From positions 62,001-126,000 of the forward strand of contig NZ_BAABGM010000010.1 of NCBI RefSeq assembly GCF_039541575.1: a stretch of DNA of 64,000 bases, given 5' to 3'. Origin of the DNA: Fodinibacter luteus (GTDB taxonomy: Bacteria > Actinomycetota > Actinomycetes > Actinomycetales > Dermatophilaceae). Numbering within the stretch: position 1 is the first letter of the stretch; each line of letters begins with the position of its first letter. The notes beneath the pieces are model-generated. The model did not search any database. It was not told where the DNA came from and saw only the letters and a list, made by a program, of their open reading frames with translations. A program made the translations under genes and the position numbers. Of the stretch, positions 32,608 through 41,267 are shown in pieces.

Positions 32608-33543
32608 TCAGGTCGCGGACACCCGCCGGGCGGGGCACCTCGGCGAGCACGCCAGGACCGACCCCGGGTAGCCGCGCGCCCTGAGGGCGGCGTGCACGTC
32701 GACGGCCAGGCCGCACGGGTCCCCCTCGACGTCGACCCATCCGGCGCGCAGGGTGACGCGCCCCGTGCCGGCCGCCTGCCGGTCCCGGCGCCGGTCGAAC
32801 GCGACGGACTCCCCCTCGTGCCCGAGCCGTCCGTCGACCTCCACCACGACGAGCCACTCCTCGTACTCGAAGTCACGCCGTCTGGACCCGTCGGGGCGCT
32901 GGATCGTCGCAGGTGGCAGCCCGTGGGGCCGCTCGACCCGGCGGACGTACGACACCTCCAGGACGCTCTCCGCCCCCTCGGCCACGACGCCGAGCGCGAC
33001 CGTGAGGATGTGGCGGTGGCGGTGGCGCGCCCGAGCCGCGAGCGCCGCGTCCAGGGCGGCCGGCGTGGTGCGCCGCTTCTGCACCCACCGGGCCGCGGTG
33101 GCGACGGCATCGCGCCACTCGGCCCCGGGTGCCTCGGCGAGGTCGAGCACCGTCTGCTCGGCGGTCGTGACCGGAAGTCCCCTGCGCCTCACCACCTCCA
33201 GCCCGACGTGCCGCCGGTACCGGGTGCCGGGCAGTCGCGTCACCGACCTGCGCGCAGGCACGGCGACCGTGATGACGGGTGGCGCCCCGGACGCCACCCC
33301 GTGGAGGTGCTCTGCCGCCCGCAGGCTGAGGGCACACCCGTCGCCACCGCGCAGAACCGCGGCGTGAGCCCGGCCGAGCCAGTCGAGCTCGCCGGTCTGC
33401 GCACAGTAGAGCCCCTGCCCCAGACGACTCCACCGCCCCGAGGACACGCGCCACCGGATGCCGTCCTCGGTGAGGCCTGCGGCGAGGGCCTGGGCCGTCG
33501 TGCACACCCCGTGCTGCGACCTGATGAGTGCGTCGAGCTCCAT
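32608..33543 (-). CDS. AbiEi-type N-domain with DUF559 nuclease-like C-domain
   Basis: 311 aa from ATG at 33543, 7 bases after CATTCT (leaderless). The N-terminal winged helix (about 1-60) has SQHGVCTTAQALAAGLTEDG and RWRVSSGRWSRLGQGLY, as in AbiEi-like antitoxin domains. The C-terminal part (about 195-300) fits the DUF559/Vsr-like PD-(D/E)XK fold: ESVLEVSYVRRV, RRRDFEYEEWLVVVEVDG and FDRRRDRQ, with catalytic-looking Glu, Asp and E-x-D. Such proteins are common in actinobacterial genomes, but their target is unproven. No partner toxin is adjacent. The gene is bracketed by inverted repeats. Confidence 0.75.
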   Translation of the reverse strand: MELDALIRSQHGVCTTAQALAAGLTEDGIRWRVSSGRWSRLGQGLYCAQTGELDWLGRAHAAVLRGGDGCALSLRAAEHLHGVASGAPPVITVAVPARRSVTRLPGTRYRRHVGLEVVRRRGLPVTTAEQTVLDLAEAPGAEWRDAVATAARWVQKRRTTPAALDAALAARARHRHRHILTVALGVVAEGAESVLEVSYVRRVERPHGLPPATIQRPDGSRRRDFEYEEWLVVVEVDGRLGHEGESVAFDRRRDRQAAGTGRVTLRAGWVDVEGDPCGLAVDVHAALRARGYPGSVLACSPRCPARRVSAT

Positions 33544-33609
33544 GGCCCTGAGAATGCCCGGGTCGAGCGGAGCGGCTCGGCCGTCATCCACAGGACGCGC
33601 ACCGGATGT

Positions 33610-33652
33610 GGCAGCGGTCGTCGAAACCCGTGCCATGACCCCGGCTTCGACG
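33610..33652 (-). repeat. Right inverted repeat beside the DUF559 gene
   Basis: Partner of 32559-32601 (33 of 43 bases identical as reverse complement). It lies 66 bases upstream of the gene start. Two ACGACCGGTGT copies follow nearby (33650-33660 and 33667-33677). Confidence 0.7.
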
Positions 33653-33711
33653 ACCGGTGTGCGCCACGACCGGTGTCGTCCGAAGGACCCGCGCCGCCGG
33701 GCTCGACGCGG

Positions 33712-34965
33712 TCAGCCCCCGGAGACGCTGAGCTCGGCCTGGGCCACCTGGGCCGACTGCGCCGCGTCGAGGTCGCGCGAGCGCAGCCAGTTCTCCGGCA
33801 GGGCCACGACCCGGGGTGACCCGGCCCTCCCCCGCTGCCCCTCCGCGGCCGCACCGGGCCAGGGCGCGTCGAGGGCCATCGTGCCGATGAGGTCGTCGAG
33901 CGCCGGGAGGCTGTCGACGAGGGCGAGCTGGTTGCGCACGGTCGAGCCGGCCGGAAACCCCTTGAGGTACCAGGCGACGTGCTTGCGGATGTCGCGACAG
34001 GCCCGCAGCTCGTCGCCGTCGTAGAAGTCGACGAGGTAGACCGCGTGCCGGCGCAGGGTCGCCGTCACCTCGCGCAGGCCGGGCCGCACCCGGGCGTCGG
34101 ACCCGGCGAACGCCGCCGCGAGGTCGGTGAACAGCCAGGGCCGGCCCAGGCAGCCGCGGCCGACGACGACGCCGTCGCACCCGGTCTGCCGCACCATGTC
34201 CAGCGCGTCCTCGGCCGACCAGATGTCCCCGTTGCCGAGCACGGGCACCGTCGTCACGCTCTCCTTGAGGCGGGCGATCGCCGACCAGTCGGCCCGGCCC
34301 GAGTACGCCTGCGCCGCCGTGCGGCCGTGGAGCGCGACCGCCGCGGCGCCCTCCCCCTCGGCGATCCGGCCGGCGTCGAGGTAGGTCACGTGCTCGGCGT
34401 CGATGCCGACGCGCATCTTGACGGTGACGGGCACGGCATACGGCTCCGCCTCGCGGACGACGGCCGCGACGATGCCGCGGAAGAGCTCGGTCTTCCACGG
34501 CAGCGCGGCACCCCCGCCCTTGCGGGTCACCTTGGGCACGGGGCACCCGAAGTTGAGGTCGATGTGGTCGGCGCGGTCCTCGGTGACGAGCATCCGGGCC
34601 GCGAGGCCCGCCGTCGCCGGGTCGACGGAGTACAGCTGCACCGAGCGGGGGTGCTCCTGCGGGTCGTGCGAGATGAGCCGCAGCGTCTCCGGCGTGCGCT
34701 CGACGAGCGCCCGCGAGGTGACCATCTCCGAGACGTACAGGCTCGTCGCCCCGGACGCGCCCCCAGCCTCGAGCCCCGCGGAGCCGTACTCCCGGCACAG
34801 GCGGCGGAAGGCCCGGTTCGTGATGCCGGCCATCGGCGCGAGGACGACCGGCGACTCGACGACGTGCCGGCCGATGTGCAGGGGCGGCAGGACGGGAGCG
34901 GCGGACGGAGCCGCGGGCTCGGGGACGGCGGTGGTGGCGGACGCGACAGGCATGATGCCGTCCAT
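33712..34965 (-). CDS. dusB: tRNA-dihydrouridine synthase
   Basis: 417 aa from ATG at 34965. The FMN barrel begins PVVLAPMAGITNRAFRRL; the catalytic Cys is about 141 in DLNFGCPVPKV, with KMRVGI, LHGRTAAQAYSG and VLGNGDIWS later. It reduces uridines in the tRNA D-loop. The N-terminal 25 residues are Ala/Pro-rich; a start at 34953 is also possible. The promoter region overlaps that of the divergent metallo-hydrolase. Confidence 0.9.
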   Translation of the reverse strand: MDGIMPVASATTAVPEPAAPSAAPVLPPLHIGRHVVESPVVLAPMAGITNRAFRRLCREYGSAGLEAGGASGATSLYVSEMVTSRALVERTPETLRLISHDPQEHPRSVQLYSVDPATAGLAARMLVTEDRADHIDLNFGCPVPKVTRKGGGAALPWKTELFRGIVAAVVREAEPYAVPVTVKMRVGIDAEHVTYLDAGRIAEGEGAAAVALHGRTAAQAYSGRADWSAIARLKESVTTVPVLGNGDIWSAEDALDMVRQTGCDGVVVGRGCLGRPWLFTDLAAAFAGSDARVRPGLREVTATLRRHAVYLVDFYDGDELRACRDIRKHVAWYLKGFPAGSTVRNQLALVDSLPALDDLIGTMALDAPWPGAAAEGQRGRAGSPRVVALPENWLRSRDLDAAQSAQVAQAELSVSGG

Positions 34966-34988
34966 TGTCCCCCGACTAGGGTGGGGCC
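34966..34988. promoter_or_regulatory. Overlapping divergent leaderless promoters
   Basis: Only 23 bases separate the dus ATG (minus) and the hydrolase GTG (plus). TAGGGT (34977-34982, plus) is 6 bases before the GTG, and the minus strand reads TAGTCG 7 bases before the dus ATG. The two -10 boxes interlock, so transcription in the two directions may be mutually exclusive. Confidence 0.55.
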
Positions 34989-35804
34989 GTGGCACGACGG
35001 CCGGACGGGGGCTCGCGGGAGGATGCCGGCGTCCACGTCACGTGGCTCGGGCACGCCACCGTCCTGCTCGAGGTCGCGGGGGTGCGCCTCCTCACCGACC
35101 CCCTGCTCCGAGCGCGCTTCGGCCCCCTGCGCCGGCGCGGCGACCTCCCGGTGCACCGGCACGTCGACGACGTCGACGCCGTCCTGCTCAGCCACCTCCA
35201 CCACGACCACGCCGACCTGCCGTCGCTGCGCCGCCTCGGGCACGTGCCCGTGCTCACCGACCCCGCGAACGTGCCGTGGGTCGACCGCCAGCACCTCGGG
35301 GTCGGCGACGCGTCGGCCGACGAGTGGCGGCCCGTGGCCCCCGGAGTCGAGGTGCTCCTCGTACGCGCCGACCACGACGCCCGCCCCATGCCGCACCGGC
35401 CGAACGGCACGACCGGGATGCTCGTGCGCGGCGGCGGGGTCGTCGTCTGGTTCGCCGGCGACACCTCCCTCCACGACGAGATGACCCTGCTCCCCGAGCT
35501 GGCCGGCGCCCCGGTCGACCTCGCGCTGCTGCCGGTCGGCGGCTGGGGGCCGCGCCTGTCCCCGGGGCACATGGGTCCGGCCGAGGCCGCCGAGGCCGCG
35601 GCCCGCAGCGGGGCGCGGCACGTCGTGCCGATCCACTACGGGACGCTGCACCCCACCGGCTGGCCCGCGACGAGGCTGGGCTGGACGACCGACCCCGGCC
35701 ACCGCCTCGTCGAGGTGCTCCCGCGGTGGAGCGACGCCACGCTCCACGTCCCCGACGTCGGCGGCGCCGTGCGGGTCACCCCGAGGGGCGGCGTGCCGAC
35801 GTGA
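34989..35804 (+). CDS. Metallo-beta-lactamase-fold hydrolase
   Basis: 271 aa from GTG at 34989. The metal motif is SHLHHDHADL (H-x-H-x-D-H), with a later WFAGDTSLH and PIHYGTLHP supplying further ligands. It resembles the UlaG/NAPE-PLD-like branch. The substrate is unknown. It is cytosolic, with no signal peptide. The 3' end overlaps the convergent alpha/beta hydrolase gene by 29 bases. Confidence 0.85.
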   Translation: MARRPDGGSREDAGVHVTWLGHATVLLEVAGVRLLTDPLLRARFGPLRRRGDLPVHRHVDDVDAVLLSHLHHDHADLPSLRRLGHVPVLTDPANVPWVDRQHLGVGDASADEWRPVAPGVEVLLVRADHDARPMPHRPNGTTGMLVRGGGVVVWFAGDTSLHDEMTLLPELAGAPVDLALLPVGGWGPRLSPGHMGPAEAAEAAARSGARHVVPIHYGTLHPTGWPATRLGWTTDPGHRLVEVLPRWSDATLHVPDVGGAVRVTPRGGVPT

Positions 35805-36513
35805 CGAGCTCCCACAGCGCGGCCGCCGTCTCGTGCGGGTGCGTCAGGGGGAAGACGTGCAGGCCGTGTCGCACGGTGACGACTCGCACCCATCGGGCCG
35901 ACCGCGCCGCGCGGGCGTAGCGCCGGACGTCGACCCGCAGCTGGTCGAGCTGGCCGTTGACGAGGAGCACCGGAGCGGTCACGTCGGCGAGCATCTCGGG
36001 CCGGCACCGGCCCATGACACCGGCCCACGCCGCCGGGATGCCGTCGAAGCCGTACCCGGCCTCCTTGATGACGTGGGCGAGCTCCTCGGGCAGCAGGGCG
36101 GCGAACTGGCGGTCCAGGGCCCGGGACATCCGGTCGACGCCGAGCCGCTGCTCCACCCCCGCGATCGCCCGGTAGAGCGCGGCCCCGGGACCGGCGGGCA
36201 CCGCGGAGGCCCCGAGCAGCCCGAGCCCGGCGAGCCGGCGCGGGTGCTCGGCGGCCCACGCGAGCGCCAGGTACCCGCCGAGGCTGTGGCCGACGAGCAC
36301 GACGGGCAGACCGGGCGTCCCGCCCTCCACCGCGTCACCGACGACCTCGAGCGCCCGCTCCCACGTGAACGCCTCGTCGCGGCGCGACCCGTGCGCGGGC
36401 AGGTCCGGCACGGCGAGCTCGACGTCGGGGCCGAGGAGCGCGGCGTACCGCCACCACTGGGCACCGCTCAGCTGCGACCCGTGGACGAGGACGACGCGCA
36501 CCGGGGCTCCCAC
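35776..36513 (-). CDS. Alpha/beta hydrolase
   Basis: 245 aa from GTG at 36513 with GGAGGA 7 bases upstream. It begins VRVVLVHGSQLSGAQWWRY (oxyanion His-Gly), the nucleophile elbow is GHSLGG, an Asp follows in NGQLDQL, and the catalytic His in VRHGLHVFPLTHP. A general esterase/hydrolase; the substrate cannot be read from sequence. Confidence 0.85.
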   Translation of the reverse strand: MGAPVRVVLVHGSQLSGAQWWRYAALLGPDVELAVPDLPAHGSRRDEAFTWERALEVVGDAVEGGTPGLPVVLVGHSLGGYLALAWAAEHPRRLAGLGLLGASAVPAGPGAALYRAIAGVEQRLGVDRMSRALDRQFAALLPEELAHVIKEAGYGFDGIPAAWAGVMGRCRPEMLADVTAPVLLVNGQLDQLRVDVRRYARAARSARWVRVVTVRHGLHVFPLTHPHETAAALWELVTSARRPSG

Positions 36514-36562
36514 GCCGTCATCCTCCCCCAGCCGCCCCGGACCACGGTGGTTGGATGGACGG

Positions 36563-37393
36563 GTGCGAGCCCTCGTGACCCCCGACGACCTCGCCGCCGA
36601 CCTCGAGCGGGGCGCGGTGCGGGTCGTCGACGTCCAGTACGCGCTCACCGGCACGCCCGGCCGCGAGCTGTATGCCGTCGCGCACGTCCCCGGCGCACCC
36701 CACCTCGACCTCGACGCGGCGCTCGCGGGACCGCCCGGGGTGCGCGGACGGCATCCGCTGCCCGACCCCGGCGTCCTCGAGGTCGCCCTGCGGGAGTGCG
36801 GCCTCGACGACGACACCGAGGTCGTCGTCTACGACCAGCGGACCTCGCTCGGCGCCGGACGCGCCTGGTGGGTGCTGCGCTGGGCCGGGCACCCGGGCGT
36901 GCGCGTGCTCGACGGCGGCCTCGCGGCCTGGCGTCGGGCCGGGCTGCCGCTGACCGCCGAGGTGCCTCGCCCCGCCCCCGGCACGATCACCGTGCGCCCC
37001 GGCTCGGTGCCGGTGCTCGACGCCGTGTCCGCGGCCGGCATGGCCCGCTCGGGCGTCCTGCTCGACGTGCGCACCCCCGAGCGTCACCGCGGCGACAGCG
37101 AGCCGATCGACCGGGTCGCCGGACGCGTGCCGGGATCGGTCAACCTGCCGATGGCCGACCTGCTCGCCGCCGACGGCACCTTCCTTCCCCCCGACGGCAT
37201 CCGGGGGCGAGCGGCGCGGGTGGGGGTGCACCGCGACACCCCGGTCGGCACGATGTGCGGCTCGGGCGTGACCGCCGCCCAGATGGCCCTCGCCCTGCAC
37301 ACGGCCGGCATCGACGCGATCCCCTACATCGGGTCGTGGAGCGAGTGGATCGAGGACCCCGGGCGTCCGGTGGCCACCGGCCCGACGCCGTGA
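36563..37393 (+). CDS. Two-domain sulfurtransferase (rhodanese)
   Basis: 276 aa from GTG at 36563, 6 bases behind TTGGAT. The N-terminal inactive rhodanese domain has VVVYDQRTSLGAGRAWW; the C-terminal domain has LLDVRTPERHRGD and active-site Cys in GTMCGSGVTAAQ. It moves sulfane sulfur from thiosulfate or 3-mercaptopyruvate to acceptors such as cyanide or thiols. Confidence 0.9.
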   Translation: MRALVTPDDLAADLERGAVRVVDVQYALTGTPGRELYAVAHVPGAPHLDLDAALAGPPGVRGRHPLPDPGVLEVALRECGLDDDTEVVVYDQRTSLGAGRAWWVLRWAGHPGVRVLDGGLAAWRRAGLPLTAEVPRPAPGTITVRPGSVPVLDAVSAAGMARSGVLLDVRTPERHRGDSEPIDRVAGRVPGSVNLPMADLLAADGTFLPPDGIRGRAARVGVHRDTPVGTMCGSGVTAAQMALALHTAGIDAIPYIGSWSEWIEDPGRPVATGPTP

Positions 37394-37414
37394 CGAGGGG
37401 CAGCCCGGGCCCCC

Positions 37415-39283
37415 TCAGAGGATGAAGGACCCGGAGAACGCCCCCTCGCCCGAGTCACGGTCGACCTCCGCGACGCGCCACAGGCGCCCACCGGCGACGT
37501 CCCAGGCGAGGACCCGTCGGATGGGGAACTCGAACCCGGTTCGCTGGGAGCGTGACTCGAACAGCAGCACGCCCCCCGGCTGCCACGCCAGGGCGCGGAA
37601 GCACCGGTCCGGGACGAGGTCGGTCCGCTGCGCCGCGAGGACGCTCGGCACCGGCTGCGTGCCCGGCGGCACGGCGACGAGCCCCTGGGACCGGCCCGCG
37701 GCACGCTGGTAGCCGGCGGTCAGGTAGGCGAAGACGGCCACCCACCCCGCGGCGTCGGAGACCGAGAGCCCGTTCGGCACGACGGGGGGGCCGACCAGCT
37801 CGCGGCTGCCCGTGAGCGCGCCCGTGCGGGAGTGGGTGCGCAGCACGGCCCCCGGGTCGCCGAGCGCGAGGTCGGCCCAGCCCGCGTGGACCGGTCCCTC
37901 GGCGCCCCGCACCGTGCCCCGGACCGTGTCGACGACCCAGCTCTCGTACCGGCCGTGGGCGACGACCGTGACATCGTCGACGGCCCACCCGACCGACCTC
38001 AGGGCCAGGTCGGGCACCGCCACCTCGACGACCGACCCGTCGCGCGCGTCGAGCACGACGATCCCGAACGGCCGGAGGAAGACGACGCGGTGGCGGCCGG
38101 CGGCGATGGTGCGCGGATGGAGGTCGGTCTCCTCGCCGAGGTTCGGCAGCACCGCCATGGGGGCGAGCACGTACTGCCCCCGCACACCCGGGCAGAGCAG
38201 CACCGGGCTGACGGCGCCGTCTGCCGTGGGGGCGAAGAGCACCGCGCGGACCGGGCCGCGGATGCCGCGCAGGCCACCCTCGCCCAGCACGGGCGCCGTG
38301 GCGGGGTGCCCGGCCCGGAGGTGGCCGGGGAGCCCGAGGCCGTCGGCACCCGGAAACCGCGGCAGGCGGACCTCGGACCGTGGGTCGGGCGCCAGGAAGA
38401 CGGCGACGCCGTCGACCTCGACCGACGGCAACCGGCCGTCCACGAGCGCGGGCGGGGTGCTCTCGACCGGGACCGGGCGCCGGTCGGTGGGATCGCGCGC
38501 CACGACACTCGCGACCACGCCCGCCGCCGCCACGACGCCGACGCCGAGCACCGTGCGACGGACCACGGTGCGGTGCCGGGTGCGGGCCTCCGCCAGGGCG
38601 TCGCCGGCGAGGTCGGGGTCGGGCAGGTCGTCGCTCGCGAGCTCGAGGAGCGGCCCGATCTCGCTCGTCATCGGGTCCGGCGCGGCCTGCGGCCAGGGGT
38701 CGGTCAACGCGGCCCGCAGCAGGGCCATCGCCTCCCCGGCCTGCGCCTCCACGGTCGCGACCGAGCACCCGAGGACCTCGGCGGCCTCCGGCTCGGAGCG
38801 GGCGTCGAGGGCGAGGAGGACGAGCACGGCGCGCTGCCGGGCGGTCAGGGTGCGCAGGGCCCGCTGGACGTCGCGGCGCAGCCGCGCCTCGTCGGCCCGC
38901 CAGGCGTCGTCGTCCGGCTCCTCCCACACCGGTGCGGACAGCGCGCTCTCGAGGCGCTGTCGCACCTCCTCGGCATCCCACGGGGCGCGATCGGGATCGA
39001 CCGGCTCCGTCCCGGTCGGCCCGGTGCCGGTGCCGGTGCCGCGGTCTCGCGCCGACCTGAGGGCCTCGCGGTACAGGGACCGACGCACGAAGGCGTCCGG
39101 CAGCTCGTGGCGGACCGAGTCCCAGTGGCGCGCGAGCGTGACGAGCGCGGCGTGCACGAGGTCCTCGGCCCGGTGCGCGTCACCGCACACGAGGAACGCC
39201 GACCGCACCAGCGTGCGCTCGCGCGCCTGGGCGAACTCCTCGAAGTCGGCGTCGGAGGACCTGTGCGGACCCGACGCGGTCAC
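37415..39283 (-). CDS. ECF sigma factor fused to TM and extracytoplasmic domain, copy 1
   Basis: 622 aa from GTG at 39283, 7 bases after GAGGAG. Residues 10-85 are sigma region 2 (FEEFAQARERTLVRSAFLVC, HRAEDLVHAALVTLARHWDS), and about 140-200 region 4 (LRTLTARQRAVLVLLALDAR, EVLGCSVATVEAQ). A linker leads to one membrane helix (VLGVGVVAAAGVVASVVA, about 240-260). The remaining 350 residues, with repeated beta-strand blocks such as GIVVLDARDGSVVEV and WVVDTVRGTVRG, look like a beta-propeller outside the membrane. A 47-residue-longer second copy is not needed: the fusion is in frame here and in the paralogue, so it is real. Confidence 0.8.
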   Translation of the reverse strand: MTASGPHRSSDADFEEFAQARERTLVRSAFLVCGDAHRAEDLVHAALVTLARHWDSVRHELPDAFVRRSLYREALRSARDRGTGTGTGPTGTEPVDPDRAPWDAEEVRQRLESALSAPVWEEPDDDAWRADEARLRRDVQRALRTLTARQRAVLVLLALDARSEPEAAEVLGCSVATVEAQAGEAMALLRAALTDPWPQAAPDPMTSEIGPLLELASDDLPDPDLAGDALAEARTRHRTVVRRTVLGVGVVAAAGVVASVVARDPTDRRPVPVESTPPALVDGRLPSVEVDGVAVFLAPDPRSEVRLPRFPGADGLGLPGHLRAGHPATAPVLGEGGLRGIRGPVRAVLFAPTADGAVSPVLLCPGVRGQYVLAPMAVLPNLGEETDLHPRTIAAGRHRVVFLRPFGIVVLDARDGSVVEVAVPDLALRSVGWAVDDVTVVAHGRYESWVVDTVRGTVRGAEGPVHAGWADLALGDPGAVLRTHSRTGALTGSRELVGPPVVPNGLSVSDAAGWVAVFAYLTAGYQRAAGRSQGLVAVPPGTQPVPSVLAAQRTDLVPDRCFRALAWQPGGVLLFESRSQRTGFEFPIRRVLAWDVAGGRLWRVAEVDRDSGEGAFSGSFIL

Positions 39284-39314
39284 CACGCACCTCCTCGCCT
39301 CGTCGCGCCCCCTC

Positions 39315-39337
39315 CCACTGTCCCGCCGACCCACCGG
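39315..39337 (-). promoter_or_regulatory. Conserved block upstream of sigma fusion copy 1
   Basis: On the minus strand this reads CCGGTGnGTCG, two variable bases, GGGAnAGTGG, identical at those positions to 41233-41211 upstream of the second copy. It ends 31 bases before the GTG, at a distance fitting a promoter; the region between (GCGCGACGAGGCGAGGAGG) is also conserved. Candidate autoregulated ECF promoter. Confidence 0.6.
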
Positions 39338-39373
39338 CCGTGACCAAGGATGTGGTGGCGGTCTCGCCGGGCG

Positions 39374-41179
39374 TCACCCCGTGTACATGCCGGTGAACTC
39401 CCCGACCCCGGACGCCGCCCGGTCGACGTCGGCGACCCGCCACAGCCGGGCCCCGATCACGTCCCACGCGAGGACGCGCCGCACCGTGCCCTGGAACCCC
39501 GCCCGCTCCGAGCGCGCCTCGAAGAGGATGACGTCCTGCGGGCCCCACGCGAGCGGCCGGTAGCAGGCGTTCGGGACGAGCGCGCTCCGGGTCGCGGCGA
39601 GGACCCTGGGGACGGGGCGCAGGTCGCCCTGGACCGCGACGAGCCCCTGGGTGCGTTCGACGTCGCGCTGGACGGTGTCCGGGAGGAACGCGCCCACGGC
39701 GACCCACCCCTCGGTGTTCGACACGGACGGCCCGGTGGGCAGGACCGGCGGTCCCCGCAGCTCGCGGCTACCGGTCAGCTCGCCCCGGCCGGAGTAGGTG
39801 CGCAGCAGCGGGGACCCGTCGACGTCGGCGAGGTCGGCCCAGTCGGCGTGCACGGGGTCGTCGGAGTGCCGCACGACCCCGCGGCCCGGGTCGATGAGCC
39901 AGTTGTCGTCCCGCCCGCGCGCGACGACGGTGACGCCGTCGCGCGCCCAGCCCGCCGTCTTGAGCGTCGGGTCCGGCACCTCGACCTCGACGACCGAGCC
40001 GTCCCGCGCGTCGAGCACGACGACCCGTCCCGACTGGTGGAACACGATCCGGTGCCGGTCCTCGGCGACGGCGCGGGGGTCCATGGCGGGGGGCGACCCG
40101 TCCGGGAGCCGGAGCTGGATGCCGGGCACGAGGATGTGCGTCACCGCCGCGCCCGGTGCGTAGAGCACGGGGTTGAGCCGCCTGCCCTCGGCGCCGACGA
40201 GGAAGACGGCCCGCACCGGCTCGGAGACCCCGGCCAGCCCGCCCTCGCCGAGCACCGCTCGGGTCGTCGGGTCGCCGGGCCCGAGGTGGCGCGGGATCGC
40301 GAGCTCGTCGGCCCCCGGGTACGGCGGGAGCCGCCCCTCGGCCCGGGGGTCGGGGGCCATGAACACGGTGATCCCGTCGACCTCCACGAAGGCCAGCCGC
40401 CCGTCGGCACCGGCCGTCGTCGCGGCCGCCGATGGGGGGGCACGGAGCGGGTCGGGCGGGGGCTCGCGCACGACGACGGCGACGACGGCCGCCGCGGCCG
40501 CCACGAGCCCGGAACCGAGCACGGTGCGCCGCACGACGGACCGGTGCCGCCACCGGGCCTGCGCCCAGGCCTGCTCGGCGAAGTCGACGTCCGCGAGGTC
40601 GTCCGCCGCCAGCTCGAGGAGCTCCCTCACCTCCTCCGTCAACGGGCTCGGGGCATCCGCCGGCCACGGGTCGGTGATCCCCGCCCGCAGGGCGGGCAGG
40701 GCCTCGTCGCCCTGGGCTCGCACCGTGGCCACCGACCAGCCGAGGACCTCGGCCGCGTCGCGCTCGCCGCGCTCGTCGAAGGCGCGCAGCACGACGACGG
40801 CCCGCTGGCGCGGCGTCAGCGCGTCGAGCGCGTCCAGGACCTCCGCCCGTCGCCTCGCCTCCTCGGCCTCCCACGTGTCCACCGGCACGTCCCGGGCCAC
40901 GTCGGTCGGGGCGGCCGCCACGTCCCCCTCGGGCCGCCGGGCGCGCCACGAGGCGATGGCGTCGCGGTAGAGGGCGCGGCGCACGAACGCGTCGGGCTGC
41001 TCGTCGCGCACCTGGTCCCAGTGCCCCGCCAGCCTCACGAGCGCCGCACGCAGGAGGTCCTCGGCGAGCTGCGGGTCGCCGGTCACGAGGAACGCGGCGC
41101 GCTGCAGCGTGCGCTGGCGGGCCTGCACGTACTCGACGAAGTCGAGCTCGGCCGGCCACCCGGCATCCGTCCCGGCCAC
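39374..41179 (-). CDS. ECF sigma factor fused to TM and extracytoplasmic domain, copy 2
   Basis: 601 aa from GTG at 41179 with GAGGAGG 6 bases upstream. Same architecture as its neighbour: sigma region 2 (FVEYVQARQRTLQRAAFLVT), region 4 (LDALTPRQRAVVVLRAFDER, EVLGWSVATVRAQ), membrane helix (TVLGSGLVAAAAAVVAVVV), then a beta-rich outer domain with VVVLDARDGSVVEVEVPD and ending VRRVLAWDVIGARLWRVADV. Long shared strings with copy 1 show tandem duplication. No separate anti-sigma gene is adjacent. The outer domain may sense a signal and hold the sigma at the membrane until release, which is inference. Confidence 0.8.
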   Translation of the reverse strand: MAGTDAGWPAELDFVEYVQARQRTLQRAAFLVTGDPQLAEDLLRAALVRLAGHWDQVRDEQPDAFVRRALYRDAIASWRARRPEGDVAAAPTDVARDVPVDTWEAEEARRRAEVLDALDALTPRQRAVVVLRAFDERGERDAAEVLGWSVATVRAQGDEALPALRAGITDPWPADAPSPLTEEVRELLELAADDLADVDFAEQAWAQARWRHRSVVRRTVLGSGLVAAAAAVVAVVVREPPPDPLRAPPSAAATTAGADGRLAFVEVDGITVFMAPDPRAEGRLPPYPGADELAIPRHLGPGDPTTRAVLGEGGLAGVSEPVRAVFLVGAEGRRLNPVLYAPGAAVTHILVPGIQLRLPDGSPPAMDPRAVAEDRHRIVFHQSGRVVVLDARDGSVVEVEVPDPTLKTAGWARDGVTVVARGRDDNWLIDPGRGVVRHSDDPVHADWADLADVDGSPLLRTYSGRGELTGSRELRGPPVLPTGPSVSNTEGWVAVGAFLPDTVQRDVERTQGLVAVQGDLRPVPRVLAATRSALVPNACYRPLAWGPQDVILFEARSERAGFQGTVRRVLAWDVIGARLWRVADVDRAASGVGEFTGMYTG

Positions 41180-41210
41180 GGTCCACCTCCTCGCCTCGTC
41201 GCGCCGTGCT

Positions 41211-41233
41211 CCACTCTCCCAACGACGCACCGG
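41211..41233 (-). promoter_or_regulatory. Conserved block upstream of sigma fusion copy 2
   Basis: Matches the block at 39315-39337 (18 of 23 bases identical, same spacing to the start). It lies between this gene and the divergent TPR gene, whose own -10-like TTGGAT is at 41256-41261. Confidence 0.6.
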
Positions 41234-41267
41234 TGGCGAAAGGCACCACGTTTGGTTGGATCGTGGC

